Below, in pieces: positions 12,190 to 27,477 of a DNA stretch of 64,000 bases; within the stretch, counting starts at the first letter, position 1; each line of letters starts with the position of its first letter. Below the pieces are notes generated by a model. The model made no database searches. It saw nothing but the letters and a program-made list of their open reading frames with translations, and was not told the origin of the DNA. This stretch comes from Rotaria sordida (Eukaryota > Rotifera > Eurotatoria > Philodinida > Philodinidae): positions 57,070 to 121,069 of the forward strand of contig CAJNOL010000387.1 of NCBI GenBank assembly GCA_905250125.1. Direction: 5' to 3'. The translations under genes were made by a program, and so were the position numbers.

Positions 12190-13062
12190 ATGGTAAAACG
12201 AGATCGTATTACTATTAGTTGAAGACCGTGTAAAGATGATGATGGAAATGAGCTTATTGGTTATGTTGTTGAAAAACATGATGCTTCTTTCAGAAATGTT
12301 TGGCAACGTATTGGATATAATGGTTCATGTACATTTGCATATACAAATACGGGGTTTCCTGAAGATGCTGCACATCATTTTCACGTATATATAGAGAATT
12401 GTGTTGGCATGATATCAACATTAACAACAATTGATCCGATTATTGCTAAAATTTCTTATATAGATCCACATACACCAAAAGGATGATCGTTACTAACAGA
12501 CATTGTTTCATCGAATTCTATTGAATGTTCATAGCAAGTGCCCATTATGTGATAATGGTACAACATTAAGATCTATGTGAGTTAAAATAAATTATTCATT
12601 AAAAAAAAAGTTTCGTTTTATAAAGTTTTCGTCGTATATAGAATGGGTATGTCAATGTTGATATATGTCGATATATAATAAAAGATTTACTTAATGAAGG
12701 TGCTTATTTAATAGAAATATACTCTAAAAATTTTGAAGATCAATCATTAAAATTAGAATAACCAGTTAAATAAAACATAAAATTAATATACCTGACTCAC
12801 TAGCTAGATTTGATGTTATAACTAGAACAGATTAACCAATAATATTACAATAGGAAATGTCATATAATGATGGTGATAATCCACTAATAGAATATTTATT
12901 AGAAATATGTAATAAAAAGAAAAAGATAAAAATGATGAATGGATACAAGTACAAATTTTATCAACAATAACAGCAAATTTTTTTGAGTGCCAAAAATTAA
13001 ATTAAAATGTCTATATTATCATTTTTGTAATAAAGCAGCAAATTCTCTTGAATGCAACGAAA
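12190..13062 (+). pseudogene. Relic of a titin/twitchin-type muscle protein (fibronectin III domains)
   Basis: Frame 12190-12486 reads as a fibronectin type III domain of the titin/twitchin group: ITIS then a TGA where the invariant Trp stands, then RPCKDDDGNELIGYVVEK, NVWQRIGY and HHFHVYIENCVG, ending in DPIIAKISYIDPHTP, the usual linker. After a stop and junk sequence, a second domain starts at about 12791 (PDSLARFDVITRTD, then NDGDNPLIEYLLEICNKKKK, then DEWIQV), with two in-frame stops and a frameshift. A fragment of its last strands (YYHFCNKAANSLECNE) sits near 13003-13062 in another frame. The stops, frameshifts and lack of splice sites make it a dead fragment. Titin-type proteins hold dozens of such domains, so this is a small piece of one. 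Confidence 0.8.
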
Positions 13063-16000
13063 CAAAAGTAATCGAACCAAAAAAAAAATAAAAAATAGTA
13101 AGTTAATTAATTTACTTCAACAAATGATCAACTCAATAGATTCATTTTTTAAATTATAAATAAAAGATAAAATCATACAGAATGATCGAAAAGTTTTGGA
13201 TCCTCTCGAAAAAATTGTTCTTTCTCACTTACAACAAATTCAAAAACTCAAACTTTGGCATCTAATACGTTTGTAACTAAGCGAATATTTTCTCAAATTT
13301 TCATATGTCTATCCCCCACTAATACGGAAAATATATAGGTTGAAATAACGGACGAGAGTATGACTGATTTATGGCGATGAATAATTGCTGTTTTGTAGTT
13401 CATCAACCATATCATTTGATGTATATCTCTTGTTTAATCGTGTAATGTTAAAATTTATTCTATAATTATTTATATTTTTAGAACATAAATGTTTGATATA
13501 TACAGTATGATTGAAGAAAAATGTGGAAAAGTTAAATCTCGAAAGAAAAATCGAGAAATGAGAAATGGTGATAAAAGTTTATCAAAAAACAAATGATAAA
13601 CAATGTTCATAAGTTTAGATCTATCCAATCAATATTGAAGACAATCGTATAAATATACCATAGACATCTAATTAACATTGGAATGGGCTTCTATCCTACA
13701 TAATTCATGTTTATTGAAACAATGATGAGTCGCATAATTGAAATTTGAAAATAACAGAAGATCAAAGCAATTTAGATTAACGCGCATCTTAAATACTACA
13801 GGTTGAATTAAAAACAAAATCTTTTAATAATGCATGTATGTTAGTCTGTTTTACTTATACTTTATTCATTTTCATTGTGTCTTTATCTTAATTTTACCTT
13901 GCTTTCTTCTTCTTTTTCATATGTAATATCAATAAATGAGTTTTGTCATGAAGGGAAAGTACTAAGGTAATCAACTAGATATAATAAAATTCTTGTTGTT
14001 GATATCAACACAGTGATTTATTTCTAATTAATACATCAGCGAATCGTCCATTCATAGTGTCCTGCAACCGAATCAGATACTCGGTATCCGATCCGGTCTG
14101 AATGCCAAACTCACCCGATCAATTCGGATCTCGACGTTTCAAAATATTTTTACTATTTCAAATTGCTAATTTATATAAAAGCATAGCAATTCAAACTGGC
14201 ACAATCATGATTGAGCGATTTATTGCACTTGAGAATAGGTTCCAGAAGTGGAAAACGGCATTGTTTTACTAAAAGAACACGTTTTTGATGAAAATTCATC
14301 TACAGATGGTGATAATGAACTATATGACGAATTGACTGAATACATGGAGACGATAATGAATTATTGAAAAGATGAATCTTTATTATCATGATGAAAAAAG
14401 TATTCATGTATGCATTTCTCAACGATGACGTTTGGTACCAATACTGCGTTCCATTCCACCGTCGTCTGGAAAAAGCAAACTTACACTTAATGAAACTGTG
14501 TTTATGTGCCATAATATATGATTGAGACTCAATGTTCGATAAATTTTGACTACATAAAATGACTTCCATCAAACACAATTTATAAACAGTTCGTAGTAAT
14601 CTTTGATGATACCAAAGATAAGAAGTGAACTAATATTTAATATATTTTGTTTTGATCTAAATTGTGAAGTATTATGCACACTATAATCTTACGTGACATC
14701 TTTCTCGTAAAAAATTTCGCGTGACATTTAGCTTATCAATCAAATTTTCTCGTTTTATCTCTTGCTTTTTTAGTTGATTTATTTATCATTCACCGGCTTT
14801 CGTTTGATAGTACGGTGATCGTTTTTAGGATGGATTATCTAATCTCAGCTTTATTTTACATCTCGCGTGATAGAAAATCAATCAATGACTATTGATCTGA
14901 GATTCAGAAAGAATAATTAGAAAAAAAATCATGATAAAAACATCAATCAGTCTTATGTTTGAAAAGTGTAAATTGTTTTCTATAATTCTGTCATTTTCTA
15001 AAATTTAAATGAGAAAAGATGAAATCAATTATATGACATGTTTCAACAGTAGATAATAGCAAAATTTGATCTTTCAGACATCATCTGCTTAGTATTTTAG
15101 AATTTACCTAAGATAAATCCATGATTTTTGTTTTGAGTAGTAGTGAAGAGTTATCAGAAGAACTTAATCTGAAAAAAATCATAAAGTTTGATTGAAAATA
15201 ACTCTAGATATTGAACTTTACCACATTAAACTGTAACGGTACAATAAATTTGCAATTCACTCATACATAATTATATATTTATTTTAATAATAATTAATAT
15301 ATGTCTATATGACTAATAACAATGGCGTATTTCAGCAAAAAAAGAATCTTAAAATCTTCGGTTTTTTTTGCGAAAAGATCAAAATGATTGTATCGACTGT
15401 TCGATTCTTTGACAAAAGTAAAAGTCCATTTCGGTGAGACTACAAAAATATTCTCTTCTATCATTTTAAAACGAGTGAAAAGATATACTGTATTTGTAAT
15501 AGTATCATCGTTTAATTTACATGTTCTCAATAAACTCACTAAATTCCTACGCAAAAAAAAAATCACCATATTCATTATTTTTTTCAAAAACAGTAAAGGT
15601 AATATACATGAAAAAATGAATGCCAAAAGAATATTAATATAAAGTTTATCGGATCTATCCTATAAAAGACGTATGCGTTAGTTATTCCTACATTGCTGTT
15701 CTATTTCAACTAGTGGAGTAACTAGGAGACCGTTGGTGGTAGAGGAGTTCCCTATGATCTTAGCGAAAATCCATGCAATACAGTGTCGATGATGGAAATT
15801 TTTACGTTTCTCTTTCTTCTGATGATGGGAGGAAGACGATCAATGATAAGGCGGCTTTCCAGCCTAATCCACCCTTGGTTAATCTACGAATATAAACATA
15901 ATAGTTATATATTATTATATGAACAGATCAATATAGTTCGTGCCTATAAGTTCTTTAACAAAGTTAGTGCATGCCAGAGACCTAATCGAACTGAGTTTCC

Positions 16001-17067
16001 TTGATTCGAGTTCGGAGTCGTTTTCTGTCTCTGAGGCATACTATATTTTTATGAACTTTTTTGAAAACTCTAACTATGAATGAGAATAGATATCACTTAA
16101 TCTGCCACATTTCAAAAGCATTAGCAGTAATGGTATAATATTAAAAAAAAACTATTTTTACTGAAGTTTATGTCCGATGTTCATAATATTATCATAAGAA
16201 AGACAAGTGTTTAATATAAACTGTATTGTTAATGATGTTCAATGTACTCTAATTTTTATTTTACCAAATGGTGCACTCTTAATACGTTTGTATATTATAA
16301 AAAATAAAAGAAATACATATCATATCTTCATCATTACAATGATTATAGTTTTTTTTCTCTTTTAATTCAAATTGTTTTATTTATTATGAATAAATAATCA
16401 TATCTATGTCATGGGATGACTAAGATTCACCTTACGATATTTCAACTTATTGCATCTTTTTCTCACAAACGTATTTTCTTTTTTTCCTATCCTCCGCTTC
16501 ATAGTATATAGGTTTTTCCTTTTTTTGTTCTACTTATTACTGAGACTTCTCCTTTCTCTCTCATTATGTTTGTTAAACCTTTCCCATCTAGTTTATCATC
16601 ATCGATATTCCCATTGTATCCACTCTTATATATTTGAGTATGATTTCAGAATAAATGATATTCGATCAGATATTCATCTTTTTCGACGTTCAGAGTTAAC
16701 TATCTAAGAATTTCTCATCCTTTCAGAGTTAGATTCATCGAAAACAAAAAAAACTTTAAAAATATTTCTAAGAAAATTATAGTTTTAATTTTTTTACCAC
16801 ACGAAAGTAAATCAACACATAGATAGTATCAGAGTTAAGCCTATTAGTCATCAAAATTTCTCCAATGATAGAAATGAAATACTCCCGACCTCTTTCTTTA
16901 ACTCTACAATCAATGTCAATTGACTAACCTCTTATATGTTATATATAAATGAATCATCGGATTGTTTCTCTTTATGATTAAATTGTTTCGTTGTTATGAT
17001 TGATGACAGTGAACAAATGATTAGCTTTATTCTCATATAAAGATCTGATTAAAAATAAATCATAATA
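13063..17067. other. Long intergenic region
   Basis: Four kilobases with no gene I can support. The open frames at 14300-14578, 15294-15642, 15783-16004 and 16450-16707 look like chance: low complexity, no family match. Around 14050-14130 a less AT-rich patch with TACTCGGTATCCGATCCGG resembles a mobile-element end, but no partner repeat was found. Confidence 0.45.
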
Positions 17068-17916
17068 ATGTCCATTGAAACTTTTCGTTGTTTTTTACTC
17101 GTTTTATTTCTTATTCTTAATGGTTATATTCAAGGTATGTTGTTTTTATTTTTTTAATATTGTTTGAATTTGTTTGAATTTTATCTTTAAGGAGAAAATT
17201 CAACAGATGTAAATACCACATTAATATCTGTACCAGTAGCTGAAGCTACAACAACTAGTCCAGAGACAGGTTTGTATATATTAATATATATATAATATTT
17301 CAAATAAAATTCCTGCTATTATTTAGATGAGTCGACTTTATTATTATGTCCCGAAGGTCATATTAACCCTCCAAACTGTACACAATGTCCATTAAATTAT
17401 CAAAACAAAGATAACAAATGTTTTGAAATAAAAAGTAAGTTTAATTAGAAATAAATATTTTATTTATTCATATGTTGTTTAGGTGAATTAAGACCATCAA
17501 ATAGTACAGGTCGTCGTATTTTGTTAATAGTGTTTATTTGTTTATTATCAGTATTTGCAATTTTTGCTATGGTTATTGTTTATATTCATTTAAATCAAAA
17601 ACATCATCATCGTTTAACATCCAATCAAGGAGATAATTTAAATTTATCAACTAATAATACGAATATTAATAATCGTTTTAATAATATATTAAGATCAATT
17701 GGTTGGATTAATCGTAATAAACGTGGAAGATTTAATTTCTTTTCAATTTCAAATAATAATCAATCATCTGGACAATATCGACAACCAGATACATCACGTG
17801 CAGATTTAAATGAAAATCTTGATGAAGCTTTATTATTCGATGATCCATATGCTGATGGTGGACTTCATAATTCATCAGCCAATCCATATAAATCATTAAC
17901 ACTTGCTATTACTTAA
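17068..17916 (+). CDS. Small type I membrane protein, unknown family
   Basis: Four exons (17068-17134, 17192-17269, 17327-17434, 17483-17916) join in phase to 228 aa. The N-terminus is a signal peptide (residues 1-22, hydrophobic FLLVLFLILNGYI). A short ectodomain follows with N-glycosylation sites and four or five cysteines around CPEGHINPPNCTQCP, EGF- or TNFR-like in spacing but too short to assign. One membrane segment (ILLIVFICLLSVFAIFAMVIVYI, about residues 93-115) is followed by a His/Arg stop-transfer and an Asn/Ser-rich cytoplasmic tail of about 110 residues. The tail end (DEALLFDDPYADGGLHNSSANPYKSL) has acidic-Tyr motifs that could bind sorting or signalling adaptors. Three small introns, all phase 1, bracket the ectodomain. 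I do not recognise the protein; it is probably lineage-specific. Confidence 0.72.
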
Positions 17917-20900
17917 ATAATTAATTGTTGGTTTTGTTACATGACATATTTCTCATTTTCAGTATAGAATTACAAAAAAAACATAAAAAAATTTAAGAAA
18001 TATTTGGCGTAATCTCGTATGCTTTCTCATTTCTTATTCTATGTCACGGCTAATTTATATAAAATGAAAAACTTTGTTTTTCTGCTTTTTCTGTTTTCTT
18101 TTTGTTGTTATTCGTGTTTTTTTATGTATATTAACTACATATCTCGTTTTGAATTTAAAATAAAAATTTTCATTACTAATTATTTTAAGTGATTGGAAGG
18201 CTAAGATTCAAGCAGTTTTACTGAAAAAGTTCATTGGATGAAATAAAAACTCAATTGAAGTTAAAAAAACGAATATTTTAGAGAATTAGATTAAAATGAT
18301 GCCTAATAAGTCATATTTATATATGACTTATTATTTAAGACTGGTTTATGTAAAATGACTTTCTCAAAAACAGAAATCCTATCCTTTCTAATGAATAATG
18401 ATGTATCATCAATAGATATTATGTTAACTGTTTTTAAATAGGGTCGAGTATGAATTCAAAAGAATCAATACTATTAAGAATTAATTCATAAACTGAATAA
18501 TTTATTTAATCATTTAAGTACGGGCAGCGTGAATTCGCGCCTTCTGAATAGCTTCTACAAATATGACGCATTAATTATTCAATGAAATCTACAAATGATT
18601 ATTGATTATCTCTACGGGTGTCCCGAGTAGGAAGAGGGTCGAGGAAATGACTCTTTGGTCTTAAATAAATTTTCGTTTATCTTCAGCGTTTTATTGTTTT
18701 TTTGCTCATCAATTGCCAAAAAAAGCTCAACAACCTCCAAAATCCGATTGCCTATAGCAAAAATCTTCCAATCGATCTTCTGAATCATCGATGTCTGGAC
18801 CAGCCGGACGGGCTCTACTAGGGACACTCCTGGTTGTCCCTTAAGATTTGAAGTGATCATCATACGATTCAATGAGTTAGAATATCGGTCAGTTTGATAT
18901 CACTTTTGAAAAAAGAACTAGAGAAACAAAATGATGTCTCATAAAACTAACGATAATCATTCAACAGTGATACCTGTAAGACAGATCTTGATGGAATAAT
19001 TGCACTTCATTAATATTATTACATGTATGTTTTGACATAGAAGGATCACAAGTCAATCATCTTCAACTTATACATTGTCTTTTTTCTCTATGTTTCTGCT
19101 GTGCTACACTGACGTCATGATCTCTATTGTCTTTGATATGTTCTTTGAAAAAACTTCGAATAAGTTCTCACTCTCTCTCTCTCTGACTTGTATATGTATT
19201 TATAAAATTGTTTTATTCTTATTGTTTCAACGAAAATCTGATTTCTACCTATTCTGTATTATTTTCATATCCTTTATTGACGAAGCATAACTGCATTTAA
19301 CTGAAAATCTAAGGAAAAAATAATCACCGAACACATAATGAATTTACAAAATGGTAGTAAGTCCGAAAATGATTCATATGAAATTTTTATTTTTTTATTT
19401 TTGGAAAATTGATACTTGTAGCACATGCTCGGTTTCAGTTTTTTTAAATATTTGATGAAATTCTATTCGAGAATCCTAATTAATATTGAATAAAAATATT
19501 GATTCATAATGAAAATAGTTCACCGCTATAATAGATCGTAGTTACTTCAGTCGTATTGCTTTCTATATTATTTCTAATATAAGAAGCGGTAAAGCTCTGC
19601 AATTGTATATGTCATTCTTCGTATAAAATCTTTTTGTTTCATTATTATTCTACTCTGATAAGATATTTTATTCATAATGATATGTTCTATCGTAAAACAA
19701 CATGATTTTCCTTTTCTTGTTGTTTAATGTAGCTGAATTAATTTTATAAAATCCAAAAGTTCTAAAGCACATTAATATTAATCCTCACGAATATTTCTAA
19801 AAAATAATAATAATGTATAGTTGTATTAGCATCATAAATGTCTTTTTATCCTTTCATGGCGGGATATTTTAAGGGAAAATATGTGTGTATTTTGGCAAAA
19901 ATAGTCGTTTTTACGATTTATAAAAATTTGCGCACCTGAAAGTAACAGCACTCTCTTTCATTGCCTCAAGTCTCAGCACTCAATAGCCTCCGCCAGACCC
20001 GTAGCCAGGAATTTCTTAAGGGCATACACGCCAGCACAGAAGATATTCGATCCTGTGAATAGTATTTTAGTCCTATATTCCTCTCTAGACGTTTTCCGCT
20101 TCAAGGGAGAGGGTTGCATGAGCACTCTGTGCACTTTCTGAACTCCAATCTTTATAATATAATTTTTATTAGAAGTCTTTCGATGTATGGATAGAATTAT
20201 TGTATTGAAGATTTTTGAGACAGAATGAGAGACGCTTGAAGTTTTGCACTAGAAGTATGTCTTTCCTACAAAATTTTCGACCCCTCATAGTCTCTCTCTC
20301 GTTATAGTAGAAAGAGCTCCTTAGATACAAGTATCAAATTTCACTTCGAATACCATTTGATATCCATATCTGAGGAAAAATGTCACCGTCCCACATATCA
20401 GACACCCACTGCGAACAGGTTAAATAAAACAAACACTTTCAAAAAACGACAAAAAATCAAGTAAATAAATGAATACTAAAATTCAACTATCTACTAGATC
20501 AATAAAAACACTTGAGTATTGATCAATATGTTTTCAACAAATCAATTTGATTTAACAGTTCCTAATTGTTCAATTAACATCAAGAAACTCTATATAACTG
20601 TAATGATCTTTTATTTTTTTCACTATTATTTTATTATTGTGTATAGAACATTTATTATCATTAAAGCATTTGTTTTTTCGAAAAATATAAAAATTTTTTT
20701 CTTTCGAATTTATTTTTCTAATTAATAAATCGAATAGATAAAAAAATTTCGATACTATTCATGATCGAATATGAGATTTTAATATATTATCAAAAGAAGA
20801 AAAAAAAAATACTAATATATTAAAAAAAAAAACAACTGCAATGTATTCAGTTTAGAAGACAAACACATCTTTGAGATGGTTTTGTTTTTCACCAAAGATA

Positions 20901-20956
20901 TAAAATAAAATAATAACGATGAATATATATATATATATATATACCATATATTCTAT
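17917..20956. other. Intergenic with scattered repeat fragments
   Basis: No gene is supported. It holds the possible small inverted-repeat element at 18613-18845. A less AT-rich patch at about 19930-20400 looks like old mobile-element sequence but has no identified ends. Confidence 0.4.
18613..18845. repeat. Possible small inverted-repeat (MITE-like) element
   Basis: The left end GGGTGTCCCGAGTAGGAAGA and the right end, read on the other strand as GAGTGTCCCTAGTAGAGCCC, share TGTCCC(G/T)AGTAG in inverted orientation about 230 nt apart. The interior is more GC-rich than its surroundings. No target duplication was identified. Confidence 0.4.
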
Positions 20957-21185
20957 CTAATAAGACGGTGTTGAATCAGCACTACGACTATTACTATCTG
21001 AACTCGATCTAATATCTTGTTGACGACAATAGTCATCGATTTGTTGTAAAAGTTCATATTCACTTCGTTGTTTAGTATTATTTGATAGTTGTTGATAACA
21101 ATCAAAATTTGTTTGATATGGAATAAATGATATATGTGATGATTGTAAATTATTTTCTAATATTTGATAAATTGAATTTATCATA

Positions 21186-21231
<46 letters not shown>

Positions 21232-21622
21232 CATTATTATTATCATTATTATTATTATCATTATTAATAGATGTTAATTTTTTTGTATTATTAATTTTTG
21301 ATGAAGTCTGTGAATGTAAACCACGTTTTAATGTCATACGATGACGATTTTTAATATGTTCTCGTTGTCGATATTCGGAATTTTTACGACGCATTTCAGC
21401 CATATGTCTACGATTTTGACAACGTTCATGTTCACGATATAATGGATTTTCTAAACGTTTTTTACGCATAGCACGTGCATTATTTTCACGTTCCATACGA
21501 CGATATTCAGAATCAATTGCACCACGTAATCGAGACATATAAATAGCACGTTTTTCTTTTGATGTTAATTGCGTTTCTTGAATTTTTTCTTTAGAATTTA
21601 TTTCCATTCGATTTGTATTCAT
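20957..21622 (-). CDS. STPR-domain protein (possible DNA-binding regulator)
   Basis: Single exon, 221 aa. Residues ~24-95 contain three consecutive 23-residue Arg/Glu-rich units, of the type MSRLRGAIDSEYRRMERENN, RKKRLENPLYREHERCQN and EMRRKNSEYRQREHIKNRH. This is the period and composition of the STPR (score-and-three amino-acid peptide repeat) domain. In silkworm FMBP-1 that domain is a helical DNA-binding module; similar domains occur in many animal proteins. A long Asn tract with Asp follows (residues ~120-145, encoded by ATT repeats on the + strand). The C-terminus is Gln/Ser-rich and ends RSADSTPSY. An acceptor-like TATTCTGATAG lies about 25 nt upstream of the start on the coding strand. 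Target and function are unknown. Confidence 0.7.
21187..21265. repeat. ATT trinucleotide repeat encoding poly-Asn
   Basis: About 25 ATT units with a few ATC/TCATT interruptions, inside the STPR gene and read on the minus strand as AAT/GAT codons. Length polymorphism is likely. Confidence 0.9.
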
Positions 21623-22990
21623 TTATTGTTATTGTTGTTGTTGTTGTATCTATCAGAATATTATAGACATTTTTCTTTTTTTTTTTTTTATAAAGAATAG
21701 AAATCAAAATTTTTATTACGATTATAAAACGACGAATAAGTTTAATAGATCAATGTAAAATTGTTATCATTGTATTTTTTTTGGAAACGAGCTTTGATTA
21801 TATAATGTGTTAAAATCTGTATAAAGCATTATCGCATAGTCAATTTTTCAAAAGAAATTGAATAAAAATAACGTAGATATGTGAATAACAAAAAAAAAAA
21901 GAAGCTAAGAAACAATTGTATGTGTACTTTAGAGTGACTAATTCATTCGATTGATGATTGGGTTTGATTTGTTAAAATAAAATGATTATGATTTTCTCAA
22001 GTTTTCTTTGAAAAATAAATGAAAAATATAAATATCAGTTTAAAAAAACATGATATTGATAATATGTTAAATTGCGCCATCTATTGACTATTTTCTAACT
22101 GAGGACGACAAAGTATAATAAGGTTTTCAATCGAAATTCATATTTCATATGAATTATTTGAAATTTTGTTTTTTTTTATCGTAATTTTCCTTTTAAAGTT
22201 TAATCAACGGATCGTCTCCAATTTCGTGGTTCTTGTCAATCCGCCAAGAAGTTCTACTGAATACCAATCAAACAAGTTTATCGTTAAATGTTTTTCTATT
22301 TTGTTTTATTTTTTTCTATAGATTGAAGAAAAAGGAAGTCGACAAAAAAAGGCAACATGTTTTTCTCTTAATTATTTATTTTTTGTTCGTATCAATAAAG
22401 TGCGATAACTGAATTACTTGGCAGTCCTATAAATCATTGTTTATAGAAAACAATGATACAATATTTTATTATTTTCAACTATAGTATCATATAGAAATAC
22501 ATATATGTATATGTCAATATGACTTTTGTCGCACATTATGGCCGATAATATGCCTCTCCTGTTCGAATATATATAGGTCGCTAAGAAAAGAAACAGAAAC
22601 AAATGTTCTGTTTTGATGTAAGAGTGGTACAAACTATTTTCTATTATTGAAATCAAGCAGACTTAATATAACGAGAAGAAAACAAATATAACAGTTATCG
22701 ATGGTTGAGACGTAAGTACTATTGTTTTTTGTTATTAAATAATAAAAAAGTAGGAAGATATAATAGTTGAGTGTTCAGAAAAATGGAAAAGACCGTATAA
22801 GTTTTTTTTTTCGATCTTTTGTAACTTTTTATTTTGCGTTAGGATGATCAGATGATAGATTTGCAATTTCTAATAGGACAAGAAAAAAAAGTATATCTCA
22901 TCATAGTAGAGATCAAAAGAAATTTTTTTTTCTCCTTCGTAAAGATTATTATTAATGCAATTATTGCTACTAATAATATTTTGTAATAGG
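21623..22990. other. Intergenic between STPR gene and PRPS
   Basis: The two genes are divergent across about 1.4 kb. No gene was seen; the short open frames at 22441-22656 and 22848-23033 on the minus strand are chance. A donor-like ACGTAAGTACT at 22710 could belong to an alternative 5' exon of PRPS, but the frame does not fit coding use. Confidence 0.4.
22976..22989 (+). promoter_or_regulatory. Candidate spliced-leader acceptor of PRPS
   Basis: TATTTTGTAATAG ends one base before the proposed PRPS start codon at 22991. It could instead end an intron from a 5' non-coding exon. Confidence 0.4.
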
Positions 22991-25572
<2,582 letters not shown>

Positions 25573-26340
25573 AACCTAATTATATATCAATGACAATACA
25601 CCAATCAAGCAAAAAACAAAAGCAGTTTAATCAAGAAAAACAATTGATTGTGATAAAACGTTATTTTTCTTTGTTTATTTTTGGTTTGGTATACTATTGA
25701 AGTACCTACATATTTTAGTGATCCAATAAAGCTACATTTTTCTTCTTTATTTTTTTTTTTTGATACCCTTTTGCCATTTCGTATGATTGTTTTCATCTTT
25801 TTCGCGTATTCTTCAAACTATTATCAATTTTTCTCTAAATGAATAAAACAAACAAAAGTGGAAGTGATTCAACGAATGTTTCGACCTCTCGATTGTATTC
25901 GAATGAATGACGAAACGAAAAAAATCAATAGGAAAAACAGACTTATTATATTTTCAGGACTTCAAAACATTTCTTTTATCAAATGGAAATTCTGTTCATA
26001 TTGTAGAATTTTTATTATTTCTAGAGAAACATCTGATATGAATAAATGTGTATTGAAATACTAGGGATTATGTTGATCCATACTATAAAATGATGTCTAT
26101 AATGATTAGAAAATTTTATCTGATTATGAATGAATGAATCAAGGAAAAAAAATAACCATTCAGATCATATAGGCTTGATATTACTCGGACAAAGAATACA
26201 TCCAGTCATAAAATATCTATCCAAAAAAAAAAGAGCAAAGAAAACAATGAAATATAAAGTAACAATAGTAGAATAAAAAGAGTTTTGATTTGAAACTAAC
26301 ATATATCTCAACTTATAAAGCAGAGTTAAAATTTAATTAA
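25573..26340. other. Intergenic downstream of PRPS
   Basis: AT-rich. The open frames at 25605-25796 (-) and 25858-26064 (+) have no family character. Ends at a TTAA that borders the piggyBac-like element. Confidence 0.4.
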
Positions 26341-26587
26341 CTCTTTGCTCACTGACGACCCACCTACGCATCATGAGGTTTATCGTCATGTGAAACTAAT
26401 GTAAGCGCTTACAACGCATTTTTTTCCTATATATTTGAGTCAGAGTTAACGTCAAAGAGTAGATGCTTCCTACCGTGACATTTCGTTACAGCACATATTA
26501 GATTTATGAGTTAAGAAAAAAAAAGTGCATGATATATAGATACTCTATTTTACGTAGATATATCTTTTGTCAATAAACAAAAGGGTA
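26341..26587. mobile_element. piggyBac-like non-autonomous element (MITE), degraded right end
   Basis: It starts immediately after TTAA (26337-26340) with CTCTTTGCTCACTGACGACC and ends with TTTGTCAATAAACAAAAGGG, whose reverse complement (CCCTTTTGTTTATTGACAAA) mirrors the start. TTAA target sites and CCCTTT-type ends are typical of the piggyBac superfamily. The right TTAA is mutated. A related right end (TTTTGTCGGTAATGAAAGGG, then TTAA) occurs at about 48118-48176. Confidence 0.6.
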
Positions 26588-26859
26588 TCTATATATATAT
26601 TTTAGAAATATATTATGACCAATGTAATGAAGTGATGATTAATAGAAAACCAATCATCCGTTGATTTTATCTTAATTAATAAAAATATGACTAAAATCTC
26701 AATTTATTCGTTACACTGATAGTCGGTAGTTTACAATGTAGTTTTGATTAGTTTAATGGTATACTTGCATAGAGTTACATGTAAATTAAGACCTGTTCAT
26801 TGTATCTTAATATGTGTTTACTTGTTAAGGATACGATTGTAATGACACTTGAAAGGTTC

Positions 26860-26897
26860 TATATATATATATATATATATGTGCGTGTGTGTGTGTG
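26860..26897. repeat. AT/GT dinucleotide microsatellite
   Basis: A pure (AT)n run is followed by (GT)n, about 90 nt upstream of the hypothetical gene at 26989. Similar short (AT)n runs occur near 20925, 25460, 47610, 53435 and 54030. Confidence 0.9.
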
Positions 26898-26988
26898 CAT
26901 ATAAAGGTATTTGTCATTCCTTACATAACCTATTATACTCTTTTATCTCTGAAGGTGTCGTCGATTTATTTAAACAAATTATATTCAC

Positions 26989-27477
26989 ATGTTTGATAAC
27001 AACGCTTCTTATTTATATTTAAATGAATTTTTAACATCATCATCTTTAAATAAGAAAGAATTAAATACAAAAGTATCAAAATGTTTTGAATATCGACCAA
27101 ATCGAACTCGTATTTGTCGAATACCAACTGAAACATTAGAAAATGGTCATCGAACAAAACATATACTATTATTTCGTGACGACATTGTCAAACGTAATAA
27201 ACAATGGAGACGAAAACATCTACCAATGCAACAACTAAAACAAAAAAATCAATTATTTGAAGAAAATTTTCGTAATAAAAATCAAGAATTGATAGATGAA
27301 CAATCACATTTAGAAAATCATCTTACAAAACTTCAAACACCTATAAAAGATTTCAAAACTATAATAAATAACAATGTTTGTATGGATTCTTCTACTGATT
27401 TGCTTTTAATAGATAAAGAAACAACACCATTATCGTTTAATCAATATTCAGATGATTTTAGTCCTTTTAGTTTGTAA
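26989..27477 (+). CDS. Hypothetical basic coiled-coil protein
   Basis: Single exon, 162 aa. Codon use resembles neighbouring real genes, which is the main reason for calling it. Residues ~60-125 form a strongly basic patch (FRDDIVKRNKQWRRKHL) followed by a heptad-like helix (LKQKNQLFEENF, then NQELIDEQSHLENHLTKL). This basic-then-coiled-coil arrangement is reminiscent of bZIP proteins, but the basic segment lacks the conserved N-x7-R/C pattern, so I do not assign it. The C-terminus is Ser/Asp/Phe-rich (NQYSDDFSPFSL). No signal peptide or membrane segment is present. The start is the first ATG of the frame; an upstream exon cannot be excluded. Confidence 0.55.
   Translation: MFDNNASYLYLNEFLTSSSLNKKELNTKVSKCFEYRPNRTRICRIPTETLENGHRTKHILLFRDDIVKRNKQWRRKHLPMQQLKQKNQLFEENFRNKNQELIDEQSHLENHLTKLQTPIKDFKTIINNNVCMDSSTDLLLIDKETTPLSFNQYSDDFSPFSL

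Noticed and set aside
14190-14400. Possible hAT transposase fragment (IERFIALENRFQKWKTALFY)
   Set aside because: Too short, with stops on both sides, and no catalytic or dimerisation motif visible.
18612-18872. 86-codon open frame (-)
   Set aside because: Coincides with a possible small inverted-repeat element; no protein family similarity.
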